Below are positions 34,038-43,185 of a DNA stretch of 64,000 nt, piece after piece (within the stretch, counting starts at the first letter, position 1; each line of letters opens with the position of its first letter). The notes under the pieces are model-generated. The model was not told the DNA's origin. It made no database searches and saw nothing but the letters and a program-made list of their open reading frames with translations. Position numbers and translations under genes: made by a program. Source of the DNA: Thermopolyspora sp044507605 (GTDB taxonomy: Bacteria; Actinomycetota; Actinomycetes; Streptosporangiales; Streptosporangiaceae); the NCBI GenBank assembly GCA_044507605.1, contig JBIQJI010000007.1:62001-126000 (forward strand), in the 5' to 3' direction.

Positions 34038-35684
34038 TCACCAGGGCGACAGGACCAGGCCCTGCAGGAGCAGGCCCGTCAGGGCCTGAACGGCGAGCCA
34101 CCGGCGGCCGACCGGGGACCAGGCCGACGCCAGGCCGATCCAGGTCGCGAAAGGGAGCCAGATGCGCTCCACCTCGCCTCGCGTCACCCCGCTGACGTCG
34201 AGGGCCACGACGGCCACGACGGCCGCGGCGATCACGGCACGGAGCGGGCCTGCCGGGAGACGTACCAGGCCGATGGCGGCGGCCGGGCCGGTCAGCAGGG
34301 CCAGGACGGCCAGATTTGCGATCAGGAAGTACAGGTAGGGGCGGGCGGCGCCCGGATCGGCCGCCCACTCGGCGTGCGTCGCGGCCACCCCATCGGGCCA
34401 CCAGAAGCCGCCCAGCGCGAACGCGCCCGTCACCGCCCCCGCCCCGCCCAGGCAGGCGATCACGGCCCGCACCGGCACCCGGGCCACGACCCCGGCGACC
34501 CCGGCGACCAGCAGGTACGGCACCAGCCCGTAACTCAGGTACGGCAACGCCCCCAACACGAGCCCGCCCAGACCCCCGGCCACAATGCCCTGCCCGCCCA
34601 GGCCCTTGGCCAGAATGCCCTGGCCGCGCACGCTTCCGGCGAGGATGCCTTGCTCGCCAAGACTCTTGGCGGTGATGACTTGCCCGCGCGGCTGCGGGCC
34701 GCCATGCCCTGGGCGGTGCCGCGCCTCACCCTCCTGCGCCGCTCCCGGTGATCGGCGCTGACGGTCGACCACGAGGCCACCCCCGGCCGACATCACCAGC
34801 AGGGCCACACCCCAGGCGCCCGCGCCGGCGAAGAGGGCGTCCATGCTGGTGGCGATCCACACGGCCGCCGGGGTCAGGGCCAGGTAGGGCAGGGCCCGGC
34901 GGGCCGCCGCTTCCCCGGCCAGGCGGCGTACCGTGAGGGCGACGGCCACGACCGCCGAGCAGCCGGCCGCGATGACCAGCAGCGCCGCCCACAGCGGACC
35001 CGGCAGGCCCACGGCGGCCAAGGCCCAGACGATCAGCACGGGCAGCGGCGGATGGCCGCGGACGTGCGTGGGGTAGCCGGGCAGCCGGTCGGTGAAGGCC
35101 CGCAGCCAGCCCGCCGGGTCGTCGCCCACGGCGGGCAGCACGGCCAGGTACTCCTGCGGATGGGTGAACGGCTCCGCCACGCCGCTTCCCGACAGCGCGA
35201 GCAGCACCGCCCACGCCAGCGCGACGCCGTACGCGACCAGCACAGCCACCCCGAACCGCGACCGGGCCACCAGGTCGGGCAGCGCCGCCACCACCAGCAC
35301 CGCGAACCCGGCCGCCGGCAGCAGCCCCGCGCCGGGCACGCGCAGATGGCCGTGCAGCGGCGGCAGGTGATCGATCGGCAACGCTCCGGCCGCCCCCAGC
35401 ACCGCCCCCACGGCGAACGCCACCATGATGAGCACCGCCCAGACGACCAGCGGGCGATCCCGCAGCCGGGCATGGGCCGTCCTGCCGACCGGGCCACGCC
35501 CGCGGGTCGGTCGCGTGACAGCAGGCGCCGGCACGGGATCGGAGCCCGTGGTCCCGGCCTTCGTGCCGCCGGCGCGGGGTTCGGAGCCGGTGGACGTGGC
35601 GGTCCCGTCTCCGGCGCGGGGATCGGCGGCCGGTCGGCCGGGGCCCTCGGCGGCGATCAGGCGCCCGCCGGGATGTTCCTTCAC
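34038..35684 (-). CDS. Polytopic membrane protein, GT-C-like
   Basis: This 548-residue protein has a disordered cytoplasmic N-terminus of about 75 residues and then 11-13 membrane helices. Loop sequences GVAEPFTHPQEYLAVLPAVGDDPAGWLRAFTDRLPGYPTHVRGHPPLPVLIVWAL and the late GEVERIWLPFATW resemble lipid-linked-sugar mannosyltransferase-like proteins of actinomycetes. A hydrophilic stretch near residues 325-370 carries four 10-residue repeats. GTG at 35684 follows GGAGGAGGG. Being next to GT2 and DUF2064 genes suggests envelope glycan work, but no catalytic residues can be named. Confidence 0.65.
   Translation of the reverse strand: MKEHPGGRLIAAEGPGRPAADPRAGDGTATSTGSEPRAGGTKAGTTGSDPVPAPAVTRPTRGRGPVGRTAHARLRDRPLVVWAVLIMVAFAVGAVLGAAGALPIDHLPPLHGHLRVPGAGLLPAAGFAVLVVAALPDLVARSRFGVAVLVAYGVALAWAVLLALSGSGVAEPFTHPQEYLAVLPAVGDDPAGWLRAFTDRLPGYPTHVRGHPPLPVLIVWALAAVGLPGPLWAALLVIAAGCSAVVAVALTVRRLAGEAAARRALPYLALTPAAVWIATSMDALFAGAGAWGVALLVMSAGGGLVVDRQRRSPGAAQEGEARHRPGHGGPQPRGQVITAKSLGEQGILAGSVRGQGILAKGLGGQGIVAGGLGGLVLGALPYLSYGLVPYLLVAGVAGVVARVPVRAVIACLGGAGAVTGAFALGGFWWPDGVAATHAEWAADPGAARPYLYFLIANLAVLALLTGPAAAIGLVRLPAGPLRAVIAAAVVAVVALDVSGVTRGEVERIWLPFATWIGLASAWSPVGRRWLAVQALTGLLLQGLVLSPW
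34576..34695. repeat. Four 30-bp tandem units inside membrane-protein gene
   Basis: Units begin at 34576, 34606, 34636 and 34666. Odd units start CCGGC and even units TTGGC, so there is also a 60-bp period. In the encoded minus-strand protein they give decapeptides such as GILAKGLGGQ. The frame is kept because 30 is a multiple of three. Confidence 0.75.
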
Positions 35685-35882
35685 GTCGGGGCCCTCCTCC
35701 GTGCCGTCCGCCGTCTTTTCGGGGACAGGCGAAGATCAATGCCGCTGCCGGGGTCGGCGGGAGCGCCGTGCGGCCGGATCCGGTGACATCCGTTCGGGAT
35801 CTCGGCCTCACCGTAAGGCCGACCTGGCGGTTCGCCCGGAGCGCGTCATCACTCCGTAAGAGATGATCAAGCGGGTCGCCCT

Positions 35883-35888
35883 TAGCGT
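35883..35888 (+). promoter_or_regulatory. TAGCGT -10 box, leaderless promoter of GT2 gene
   Basis: TAGCGT lies seven bases before GTG 35896, where the glycosyltransferase fold naturally begins (MLIDVVLPCLDE). This argues against the in-frame ATG at 35863. Confidence 0.45.
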
Positions 35889-35895
35889 CAGATCC

Positions 35896-36555
35896 GTGCT
35901 GATCGATGTGGTGCTCCCGTGCCTGGACGAGGCGGCGGCCCTGCCCTGGGTGCTGGGCCGGATGCCCGACGGATTCCGGCCCATCGTGGTCGACAACGGT
36001 TCCACCGACGGCTCGGCGCGCGTGGCCGCGGCGCTCGGGGCCGAGGTGGTGAGCGAGCCCCGGAGGGGTTTCGGCGCGGCCTGTCACGCAGGCCTGATGG
36101 CCGCCACCGGGGACGTCGTGTGCTTCATGGACGCCGACGCGTCCCTCGACCCCGCCGAGCTGCCCGCCGTGACCGGGCCGATCGAACGCGACGAGGCCGA
36201 CCTCGTGCTCGGCCGCCGCGTCGTCGGGCCCCAGGGCGGCTGGCCGGCGCACGCCCGGCTCGGCAACGCCGTGCTGGCCCGGCGGCTGCGACGCACCGCC
36301 GGAGTCGCGCTGCGCGACCTCGGTCCCATGCGGGCCTGCCGCCGCGCCGACCTGGTGCGCCTCGGCCTGACCGACCGCCGCTTCGGCTACCCCCTGGAGA
36401 TGGTGCTGCGCGCCGCCGCCGACGGCTGGCGCGTGGCCGAGACCGACGTGGCCTACCTGCCCCGCGCAGGCCGCTCCAAGGTCACCGGTACGGTGCGCGG
36501 CACCCTGCGCGCCATCGGCGACATGCGCCGCGTCCTCGCCGAGTCGGCCGCATGA
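35896..36555 (+). CDS. GT2 family glycosyltransferase
   Basis: This soluble 219-residue GT-A enzyme begins MLIDVVLPCLDEAAALPWVL. It shows the nucleotide-sugar and metal motifs VVDNGSTDGSA and CFMDADASLDPAEL (DxD-like), then ERDEADLVLGRRV. There is no C-terminal membrane part, unlike the related enzyme at 43186. It resembles polyprenyl-phosphate mannose/glucose synthases. Its stop overlaps the DUF2064 gene by four bases, an arrangement common for this pair. Confidence 0.82.
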   Translation: MLIDVVLPCLDEAAALPWVLGRMPDGFRPIVVDNGSTDGSARVAAALGAEVVSEPRRGFGAACHAGLMAATGDVVCFMDADASLDPAELPAVTGPIERDEADLVLGRRVVGPQGGWPAHARLGNAVLARRLRRTAGVALRDLGPMRACRRADLVRLGLTDRRFGYPLEMVLRAAADGWRVAETDVAYLPRAGRSKVTGTVRGTLRAIGDMRRVLAESAA

Positions 36556-37430
36556 GCGGCCCGGCTCGGCCACCGGCCCGGCCACCGGGCCGTCCCGGCG
36601 CGTCCGGTGCCCCTACCGGTGGGCACCCGCCCAGGCAGGCCGCTCGGGCGCCGCAGGCCCTTCAGGCGGGCGCGGGTGCGGCGGATCGACCGGGCCAGGC
36701 CTGCGATCGCGTCGTCCGGCTCGCTGATGCGGTTGCGCGCCCGGGCACGCCCCAGCAGCCGGGCGTGGCGGGCCAGATCCTGGTCATCGCCAAGGAGCCG
36801 GTCCCGGGCCGGGTCAAGACCCGCCTGACCCCGCCCTTCACCCCCGAGCAGGCCGCCCTTCTGGCCACGGCCGCCCTCCAGGACGCCTTGGCCGCCGTGG
36901 CGGCCGTACCGGGGGTGCGGCGGGTCCTCGCCCTTCAGGGCGCCCCCGGCGCCTGGCTCCCGCACGGTTTCACCGTGCTCGCCCAGCGCGGCGGAGGGCT
37001 CGACGAACGCCTGGCGGCGGCGTTCACCGACGCCTACCGCACCCATCCGGTCCCCGCGATCCTCGTCGGCATGGACACCCCTCAGGTCACTTCGGCCCTG
37101 CTCACGCAGGCCCTGGCGGCCCTGGCCACCCACGACGCCGTCCTCGGCCCGGCCGCCGACGGCGGCTTCTGGCTTCTCGGCCTGCGCCGCCCCGACCCGG
37201 CGCTGCTCCTCGGCGTACCCATGTCACGGCCGACCACGGGCCTCGCCCAGCTCCACCGTCTCCACACCGCCGCCCTGTCGGTGGCCCTTTTCCCGACCCT
37301 GACCGACGTGGACACGGCCGAAGACGCCCGAGCGGTCGCCAAGGAGACCCCCGGCTCCCGCTTCGCCACCGCACTGGCCGAACTGCGCACACCCGCCGCG
37401 GCGACCCCCGCAGGCCGGCTCCTTCGCTGA
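36552..37430 (+). CDS. DUF2064/TIGR04282-type glycosyltransferase-like protein
   Basis: The conserved part is QILVIAKEPVPGRVKTRLTPPFTPEQAALLATAAL, followed by GMDTPQVTSALLTQAL and LGPAADGGFWLLGLRRPDP, the nucleotidyltransferase-like DUF2064 fold (CofC relatives). Family members adjoin GT2 enzymes and are thought to take part in sugar transfer. From ATG 36552 the protein has 292 residues, but the first 71 are Pro/Arg/Ala-rich and unconserved. GTG 36765 is a possible later start, while the ATGA overlap with the GT2 stop favours 36552. Confidence 0.75.
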   Translation: MSGPARPPARPPGRPGASGAPTGGHPPRQAARAPQALQAGAGAADRPGQACDRVVRLADAVARPGTPQQPGVAGQILVIAKEPVPGRVKTRLTPPFTPEQAALLATAALQDALAAVAAVPGVRRVLALQGAPGAWLPHGFTVLAQRGGGLDERLAAAFTDAYRTHPVPAILVGMDTPQVTSALLTQALAALATHDAVLGPAADGGFWLLGLRRPDPALLLGVPMSRPTTGLAQLHRLHTAALSVALFPTLTDVDTAEDARAVAKETPGSRFATALAELRTPAAATPAGRLLR

Positions 37431-37450
37431 CCTCGAACGGTGGCTTGTGT

Positions 37451-38803
37451 TCAGGTCAGGTTGACGTATTGGCGGGGGCGGAGGGCCTGGGTGCGGAGGG
37501 CGGCCAGGGCCGCGGCGCGGCCTGTGTCGGTGAGCTGGTCGGGGGCGTTCCCGTGGGGTGGGATGACGCGGAAGTTCAGGGCGTCGAGGCGTCGGCGCAG
37601 CTCGGTGAGGGCCCGGGCGACGCTCAGGTCGTCGAGGTCGGGGGGTGTGGGGGGCGTGCCGGCCGGGCGGTGGTGCCAGCCGTCGTCGCCGAGGATCTCG
37701 GTGACCTTGGCGCGCAGGTCGTCGTGGCCGACGGGGTGGCCGTCGGCGAGGAGCATGAGGGCGATCTCGCGGGCCGACAGGTCGAAGTCGTGTTCGTCCG
37801 GGGCCGGGGTGATGAGGGCCGTCGTGGCGGCGTTCCACAGGGCCTCGGGGTCGGCGAGCAGGCGGCGGCCGCGGGTGGTGATGCTCAGGGTGCGGCCCAT
37901 GCGGCGCAGGGCGCGCAGGTCGCTTTGGGCGATGGTGTGGAGGGTCACCAGGGCCGGCACCTGTGACTCGCTGCGGGGGGTGTTGGGGGTCCAGACGTCC
38001 CAGCCGAAGCGTTCGGTGGCTTCGGTGACGAGGGCGCGGGCGAGGTTGCCGCGCTGGGTGAGCGGCACGCCGGTGACGCCGAGTTCGAGCAGCCAGCGCA
38101 GGGCCTGCAGGTGGGGCTCCGCGGGGGGTGGCACGGCGGCGTGGAGGCGCACCTCGAACGGCTGGGCGAGGTCGCGGCGGGCGGCGCCGCGGCCGAGGAC
38201 CCAGCGGTTGAGGCGTTCGCCGTGGACGCGCTGCAGCCAGCTGTCGCCGCCGAGTTCGGTGCGGGCGGCGGTGACCCAGCGGCGGGTGAGTTCTTGGCGG
38301 CGCTGCTTCCAGGCGGGTGCGCCGAGTTCCAGTTCGCCGGCGACGATGGCGAGTTCGAGGGCGGCCGAGCAGGCCACGTGGGCGCCGAGCTCTTCGGGGC
38401 CCATGATGGAGCTCCACGACAGTTCGGGCACGTCGGGGGGCAGCACCCCGGTGGCCTCGAGGGCCCGCTGGTAGGCGGCCATGCCGGCGTCTTCGCCGGC
38501 CCTGGCGTAGGTGCGCAGGATCTGGGTGGTCGTCGGTGACACGCAGAACGCGGCGTAGCGCTCCATGCCGCCGAGCCGGAGTAACCGGCCGAGGGCGCGG
38601 GCGATGCGGGTGTGCTCGGCCTCCCCGCCGCTGATCTTGACGGGCAGGGTGTACCAGAGGAACTCGCAGACGTCGAGCTGCGCGACCGTCTCGAGCGCTT
38701 CGCCGCCGGTCAGCCACTCCACCGCGACGCGCGCTGCGTCGGCGGTGTCGGGATCGGATCGCTCCAGCGCGGTGAGCAGCGCGGCGACGTCTGGTGCAGG
38801 CAT
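37451..38803 (-). CDS. Conserved hypothetical protein
   Basis: This soluble protein of about 450 residues has no recognised domain. It is mostly helical, with a Trp/Tyr-rich segment near residue 45 (CEFLWYTLPVKISGGEAEH), a middle part (WVTAARTELGGDSWLQRVHGERLNRWVLGRGAARRDL) and a possible winged-helix-like C-terminal section (AREIALMLLADGHPVGHDDLRAKVTEILGDDGWHHRPAG). ATG 38803 is chosen as MPAPDVAALLTALERS; GCGAGG lies too close to be a good site. It ends 20 bases from the convergent DUF2064 gene. Function unknown. Confidence 0.7.
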   Translation of the reverse strand: MPAPDVAALLTALERSDPDTADAARVAVEWLTGGEALETVAQLDVCEFLWYTLPVKISGGEAEHTRIARALGRLLRLGGMERYAAFCVSPTTTQILRTYARAGEDAGMAAYQRALEATGVLPPDVPELSWSSIMGPEELGAHVACSAALELAIVAGELELGAPAWKQRRQELTRRWVTAARTELGGDSWLQRVHGERLNRWVLGRGAARRDLAQPFEVRLHAAVPPPAEPHLQALRWLLELGVTGVPLTQRGNLARALVTEATERFGWDVWTPNTPRSESQVPALVTLHTIAQSDLRALRRMGRTLSITTRGRRLLADPEALWNAATTALITPAPDEHDFDLSAREIALMLLADGHPVGHDDLRAKVTEILGDDGWHHRPAGTPPTPPDLDDLSVARALTELRRRLDALNFRVIPPHGNAPDQLTDTGRAAALAALRTQALRPRQYVNLT

Positions 38804-38939
38804 GCCTCGCAGTCTGCCGTATGTGGCCGGGCCCTGACGATGACCGAGGCCACGACGATCGAACCTCCTCACCTGTCCACCATGATCCCGCCTTGTGCCT
38901 TATTGTCCCCGAAACGCCTGTATCGCCGGTGTTATCGCG

Positions 38940-40544
38940 CTAGATCCACGAATTGAAGAGCATCCGGCGATGCCACTCATCGTAGGTGACAAGGTCCCCG
39001 GCGAGCACGGGATACAGCCACCAGAAGTTCACAATCGCCAGCAACGCGAACGCGCCGACGATCGCCGCGCCCAGCACCCGCCGGGACGGCAGCGCGCTGA
39101 CCGGCCCGATGATCAGGCCCGCGACCAGGGTGAGCGCCAGGATCATGAACGGCACCATCGTCACCGCGTAGAACTGGAACATGGTGCGGTTGTCGGCGAT
39201 CGCGTAGTAGAACCACGGCAGCCAGCCCGCGACGTACCCCAGCAGCACCGCCCCGGCGCGCCAGTCGCGGGTGGCGACGTACCAGGCGACCAGCCCGATG
39301 AGGGCCAGCACGGCGCCGTACCAGATGACCGGCGTGCCGGTGCCGAGCACCGCCTCGGCGCAGTTGGGCGAGCCGCACCCCTTGGCCTTGTCGCCGCCCC
39401 AGTAGAACGCGACGGGCCGCAGCAGCAGCGGCCACTGCCACGGCTCCGACTGGTAGTTGTGCGGCGTCTGCAGCCCCGTGTGGAAGCTGAGCACCTGGGT
39501 CTGATAGTTGACCCACGAGCGCAACGAGTCGATCACGAAGAACACCGGCCCGGCGCTGGTGGCCTGCGCCCAATTGCGGCTCCACCCGAGCGACGAGGCG
39601 AACCAGCCGGCGAAGCTCGCGATGTACGTCACCACCGGCACCAGGACCATCGCGATCGCCGCCTTCGGCGCGTCGAGCGACAGGGTGCCGAGGTACGGTC
39701 GCCGCAGGCCCACCGCGCGCCGCGCGCCGACGTCCCAGACGACGGTCATGATGGCGAAGGCGATGAGGTAGAAGGCGCCGCTCCACTTCGTGGCGCAGGC
39801 AGCGCCGAGACACAGCCCAGCGGCGATGCGCCACGGCCGGAGGCCGAGCCGCGGGCCGATGTCGTTGAGCGGCGATGATTCGTACCAGTCGGCGAGCAGC
39901 GCCCGGGACCGGTCGCGGTCGACCACCAGGCAGGCGAACCCGGCGAGCGCCCAGAACATCACGAAGACGTCCAGCAGCGCGAACCGGCTCAGCACGAACT
40001 CCAGGCCCTCGACCGCCATCAGCAGCCCCGCGAGGCAGCCGAGCAGGGTCGAGCGGGTCATGCGCCGCGCCACCCGCGCGATGATCAGGATCGCCAGCGA
40101 TCCGAGCAGCGCGGCCGCGAACCGCCACCCGAACGGCGTCGGCCCGAAGATCCACTCGCCGAGGCCGATCAGCCACTTGCCGAGCGGCGGATGCACGACG
40201 TACGAGGCGCACTGGTCGGCCTGCGCGCACTGCTTCCAGATATGGTCGTTGCCCGCGAGCAGCAGCTTGTCGGCGTTGTCGGCGGCGGTGCGCTCCACCC
40301 CGAAACGGATCAGCGACAACGAGTCCTTGGCGTAGTAGGTCTCGTCGAACACGATCGCCTTGGGGTGCGCGAGCCCGTAGAAGCGCAGGAAGGCGCCGAA
40401 CGCCGTGACGATCAGTGGCCCCAGCCACCCCCACAGCGTGCTCCCGGGCATGGGCGGCACCAGCCGGTCACGCACCGAGCTCTGCTCCACGGTCTCCGGC
40501 TGCTCCGGCGGCTGCTCGAACGCCTGATTCTGGAAGTCGGTCAC
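38940..40544 (-). CDS. pmt: Protein O-mannosyltransferase (PMT, GT39)
   Basis: This protein of about 534 residues has the PMT plan: a short cytoplasmic head, a first membrane helix, then the catalytic acidic pair in KAIVFDETYYAKDSLSL near residue 65, ten or more helices, and a C-terminal PMT_4TMC block (WYVATRDWRAGAVLLGYVAGWLPWFYYAIADNRTMFQFYAV). It transfers mannose from polyprenyl-phosphate-mannose to Ser/Thr of exported proteins. It is divergent from rsmI, as usual in actinomycetes. Start choices are GTG 40544 or 40550; the longer open frame upstream is only a shadow of rsmI. The GT2 enzyme at 43186 is a plausible donor-maker. Confidence 0.9.
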   Translation of the reverse strand: MTDFQNQAFEQPPEQPETVEQSSVRDRLVPPMPGSTLWGWLGPLIVTAFGAFLRFYGLAHPKAIVFDETYYAKDSLSLIRFGVERTAADNADKLLLAGNDHIWKQCAQADQCASYVVHPPLGKWLIGLGEWIFGPTPFGWRFAAALLGSLAILIIARVARRMTRSTLLGCLAGLLMAVEGLEFVLSRFALLDVFVMFWALAGFACLVVDRDRSRALLADWYESSPLNDIGPRLGLRPWRIAAGLCLGAACATKWSGAFYLIAFAIMTVVWDVGARRAVGLRRPYLGTLSLDAPKAAIAMVLVPVVTYIASFAGWFASSLGWSRNWAQATSAGPVFFVIDSLRSWVNYQTQVLSFHTGLQTPHNYQSEPWQWPLLLRPVAFYWGGDKAKGCGSPNCAEAVLGTGTPVIWYGAVLALIGLVAWYVATRDWRAGAVLLGYVAGWLPWFYYAIADNRTMFQFYAVTMVPFMILALTLVAGLIIGPVSALPSRRVLGAAIVGAFALLAIVNFWWLYPVLAGDLVTYDEWHRRMLFNSWI

Positions 40545-40667
40545 GGCCACCCGGTCATCGTAGGGGGGATCGATTACGTGGAGTCTAAGAAACGCCTCCC
40601 CGTGCCCCAATTGGCCGCATTCCCGTGAACGTTTCAACCTGCGAGAGGATGGACGCAGGGAGGTCAC

Positions 40668-41528
40668 GTGGGGGAGTACGACGATACCGGGCGGCGCGGC
40701 ACGCTGGTGCTGGCCGGCACGCCGATCGGCCGGGTGGGCGACGCCACGCCGCGCCTGCGCGAGGCCCTGGGCGGCGCCGACGTGATCGCCGCCGAGGACA
40801 CCCGGCGGCTGCGCCGCCTCGCCGCCGACCTGGAGGTCACGGTGCGCGGCCGGGTGGTCTCCTACTACGACGTCAACGAGTCGGCCCGCGCCAAGGAGCT
40901 GCTCGACGCCCTGCTCGGCGGCAAGACCGTGCTGGTGGTGACCGACGCCGGCATGCCCGGCGTGTCCGACCCCGGCTATCGGCTGACCGCGCTCGCCGTC
41001 GAGGCCGGTGTGCGGGTGACGGCGCTGCCCGGCCCTTCGGCCGTCACGACCGCCCTCGCCGTGTCGGGGCTGCCGAGCGACCGCTTCTGCTTCGAGGGTT
41101 TCCTCCCGCGCCGGCCGGGCGACCGTGCCCGCCGTCTGGCGGCGCTGGCCCGCGAGGAACGCACCATGATCTTCTTCGAGGCGCCGCACCGCCTGCACGC
41201 CGCCCTGACGGCGATGGCCGAGGCGTTCGGTCCCGACCGCCCGGCGGCCGTCTGCCGCGAGCTCACCAAGACCTACGAGGAGGTGCGCCGCGCCTCCCTC
41301 GCCGACCTGGCCGCATGGGCGCAGGACCAGGTCAAGGGCGAGATCACCGTGGTCGTGGCGGGCTACGTCCCCGGCTCGGCGCCGCCCGACATGGCGGCCC
41401 TGGTGGCCGAGGTGGCCGCCCGCGCCGAGACCGGCGTGCCCCGCAAACAGGCCATCGCCGAGGTCGCCAAGGAGGCCGGCATCCCCAAACGCGACCTGTA
41501 CGCGGCCGTGCACGATCGCCGGCCCTGA
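40668..41528 (+). CDS. rsmI: 16S rRNA (cytidine1402-2'-O)-methyltransferase RsmI
   Basis: This 286-residue SAM enzyme of the tetrapyrrole-methylase fold shows GTLVLAGTPIGRVGDATPRLREAL, VIAAEDTRRLRRL, the SAM loop VVTDAGMPGVSDPGYRL, ALPGPSAVTTALAVSGL and RMFFEAPHRL-like TMIFFEAPHRLHAALTAM. It methylates C1402 in the decoding centre. GTG 40668 follows GGGAGGTCAC. The C-terminal helical part (GVPRKQAIAEVAKEAGIPKRDLYAAV) is typical. Confidence 0.95.
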   Translation: MGEYDDTGRRGTLVLAGTPIGRVGDATPRLREALGGADVIAAEDTRRLRRLAADLEVTVRGRVVSYYDVNESARAKELLDALLGGKTVLVVTDAGMPGVSDPGYRLTALAVEAGVRVTALPGPSAVTTALAVSGLPSDRFCFEGFLPRRPGDRARRLAALAREERTMIFFEAPHRLHAALTAMAEAFGPDRPAAVCRELTKTYEEVRRASLADLAAWAQDQVKGEITVVVAGYVPGSAPPDMAALVAEVAARAETGVPRKQAIAEVAKEAGIPKRDLYAAVHDRRP

Positions 41529-41559
41529 CGGGGGCCCGGCCCGATCGCGACCGGGCGGA

Positions 41560-43086
41560 TCACCGCTCGCCGGCGGTGCGGGTATCGCGGCCGGCGACGT
41601 CCTCGCCCAGGCCCGGGGCGGGCGTCAGGGCCGGGACGGGCGCCGCCGCGGCCGGCACCGGCCTGCGCCAGGGCATGCCGTGCCGCAGGGAGATCGCCGC
41701 GGCCATGCACGCCAGTGGCACGGCCGGCAGCAGGTACCGGTAGTCGAACTCGGCGGTCGCGGCCGGGGCCAGGATCAGCCCCACGGCCGCCAGCCAGGGC
41801 AGCAGCACCGGGCCGCCGAATCTTCGCCAGCGCACCACCACGCCGTACAGGCCGGCGAGCAGGATGATGCCGAGCAGCAGGCCGGGCAGGTGCACGACGC
41901 GCTGGTAGCCCTGCATGATGTCGGCCCACGGGCTGACGATGTGGGTGGCGGCGCGGCCGTGCTCGTAGGCCACCGCGTCGGTGTCGGCGTGGCCCTTGTA
42001 CAGCGCCCAGTTGGGCAGCGGCTTCTCCTCGTTGCGGAACTCGTACTGGTTGTAGGTGTTGGCGTCGGGGAACACCGGCCGGTCCCAGCGGAACGACCGG
42101 AAGAAGTCGCGCGCCACCACTTCGAGGTAGTCGAGCGGCTGGGCGAGGATGGCCATCTTGGCGAACTCGCCCGCCCACATGTTCACGTCCTCGTTGAACT
42201 TGGTGGCGCCGCCCCAGCGGTGCGGCGGTCCGCTCGGGTCCCACAGGTACCACTGCGAGTAGTCGGACCGTTTGGTGGTGCACAGGATGATGAATTCGAC
42301 CTCTTTGGGCTTCAGCTTGTCGCAGTCGGCGAAGGCCATCGTGCGCATGTAGAGGATCAGCCCGTCGCTGTTGGTGAGCGCGAACTTGCCGTACGCCGAC
42401 GAGAACCACGCCATGTAGCCGCACACGGGGAGCGCGCAGGCCAGCACCATCGCCAGCACGGGCCGCCACCCGGCCCGCTTCACCAGCAGGTACACCGCGA
42501 CCAGCGCGAGGATCGACAGCCCGATCGTGCGGGTGAGCGCGGTGAGCGCCAGCAGCAGCCCGATGATCGCGCCGAGCCGCCACGACAGCCTGCGGTGCCA
42601 CAGGATCAGCGTGACCACGCCCACGACCAGCAGCGTGAACATCGTGTCGGACATCACCAGATGCTCGAGCTGGATCTCGTACGCGTCGAACAGCACCGGC
42701 GCCGCCGCCAGCGTCGCCCCCCACTTCGGCAGATCAAATTTCCGTATCAGAAGGGCATAGATCAGTACGGCGGTGGCTAGGCCCATCAGATGCTGGGTGA
42801 AGACCACGAAGGAAAAGCTGTGCAGCGGCCGTAGCATGAGCAACCAGAAGCCGTAGCCGTCCGGGCGGATCGGATGCGGCCGAGGGTGCAGCGCGACCGA
42901 GACGTACTCATAGGAGTCGTTGAACCACATCGCCGGCGTGTAGCCCAGCATGGTGATCAGCCGCAGCACGGCGCCCAGGGCGAACGCGATCGCGAACACC
43001 CGATGGCGCATCAGGAACCCGCCCAGACGTGTGGCGCGGCTCGACCAGGGCAGTCGAGCTCCCGTCGGTTCCGCAGCGGTGACCAT
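41560..43086 (-). CDS. Polytopic GT-C type glycosyltransferase
   Basis: This 508-residue membrane protein has about 11 helices. The first loop reads MLGYTPAMWFNDSYEYVSVALHPRPHPIRPDGYGFWLLML, with a conserved-looking acidic residue after the first helix as in GT-C lipid-linked glycosyltransferases. A large extracellular loop spans residues about 255-390 (DCDKLKPKEVEFIILCTTKRSDYSQWYLW). The C-terminus is Pro/Ala-rich. It is divergent from the GT2 enzyme at 43186, which likely makes its polyprenyl-phosphate sugar. Substrate unknown. Confidence 0.72.
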   Translation of the reverse strand: MVTAAEPTGARLPWSSRATRLGGFLMRHRVFAIAFALGAVLRLITMLGYTPAMWFNDSYEYVSVALHPRPHPIRPDGYGFWLLMLRPLHSFSFVVFTQHLMGLATAVLIYALLIRKFDLPKWGATLAAAPVLFDAYEIQLEHLVMSDTMFTLLVVGVVTLILWHRRLSWRLGAIIGLLLALTALTRTIGLSILALVAVYLLVKRAGWRPVLAMVLACALPVCGYMAWFSSAYGKFALTNSDGLILYMRTMAFADCDKLKPKEVEFIILCTTKRSDYSQWYLWDPSGPPHRWGGATKFNEDVNMWAGEFAKMAILAQPLDYLEVVARDFFRSFRWDRPVFPDANTYNQYEFRNEEKPLPNWALYKGHADTDAVAYEHGRAATHIVSPWADIMQGYQRVVHLPGLLLGIILLAGLYGVVVRWRRFGGPVLLPWLAAVGLILAPAATAEFDYRYLLPAVPLACMAAAISLRHGMPWRRPVPAAAAPVPALTPAPGLGEDVAGRDTRTAGER

Positions 43087-43185
43087 GGCCTAAAGAATGC
43101 CAGGGGTTCGATCCAGTTGGCTCGCAGACAGGGGAGGCTAAGGCATCATGGTTGATTCACGTATGGGTGATCGAGGGGTTCGGAC

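Noticed and set aside
36453..37133. Minus-strand open frame across the DUF2064 gene
   Set aside because: It has no start context or recognisable fold and is opposite a conserved protein.
40545..41513. Upstream extension of the PMT protein
   Set aside because: It is antisense to rsmI; PMT homology starts after 40550.
43100..43135. tRNA-like GGGGTTCGATCC segment
   Set aside because: The flanking bases do not form a T-stem or acceptor stem, so no cloverleaf is possible.
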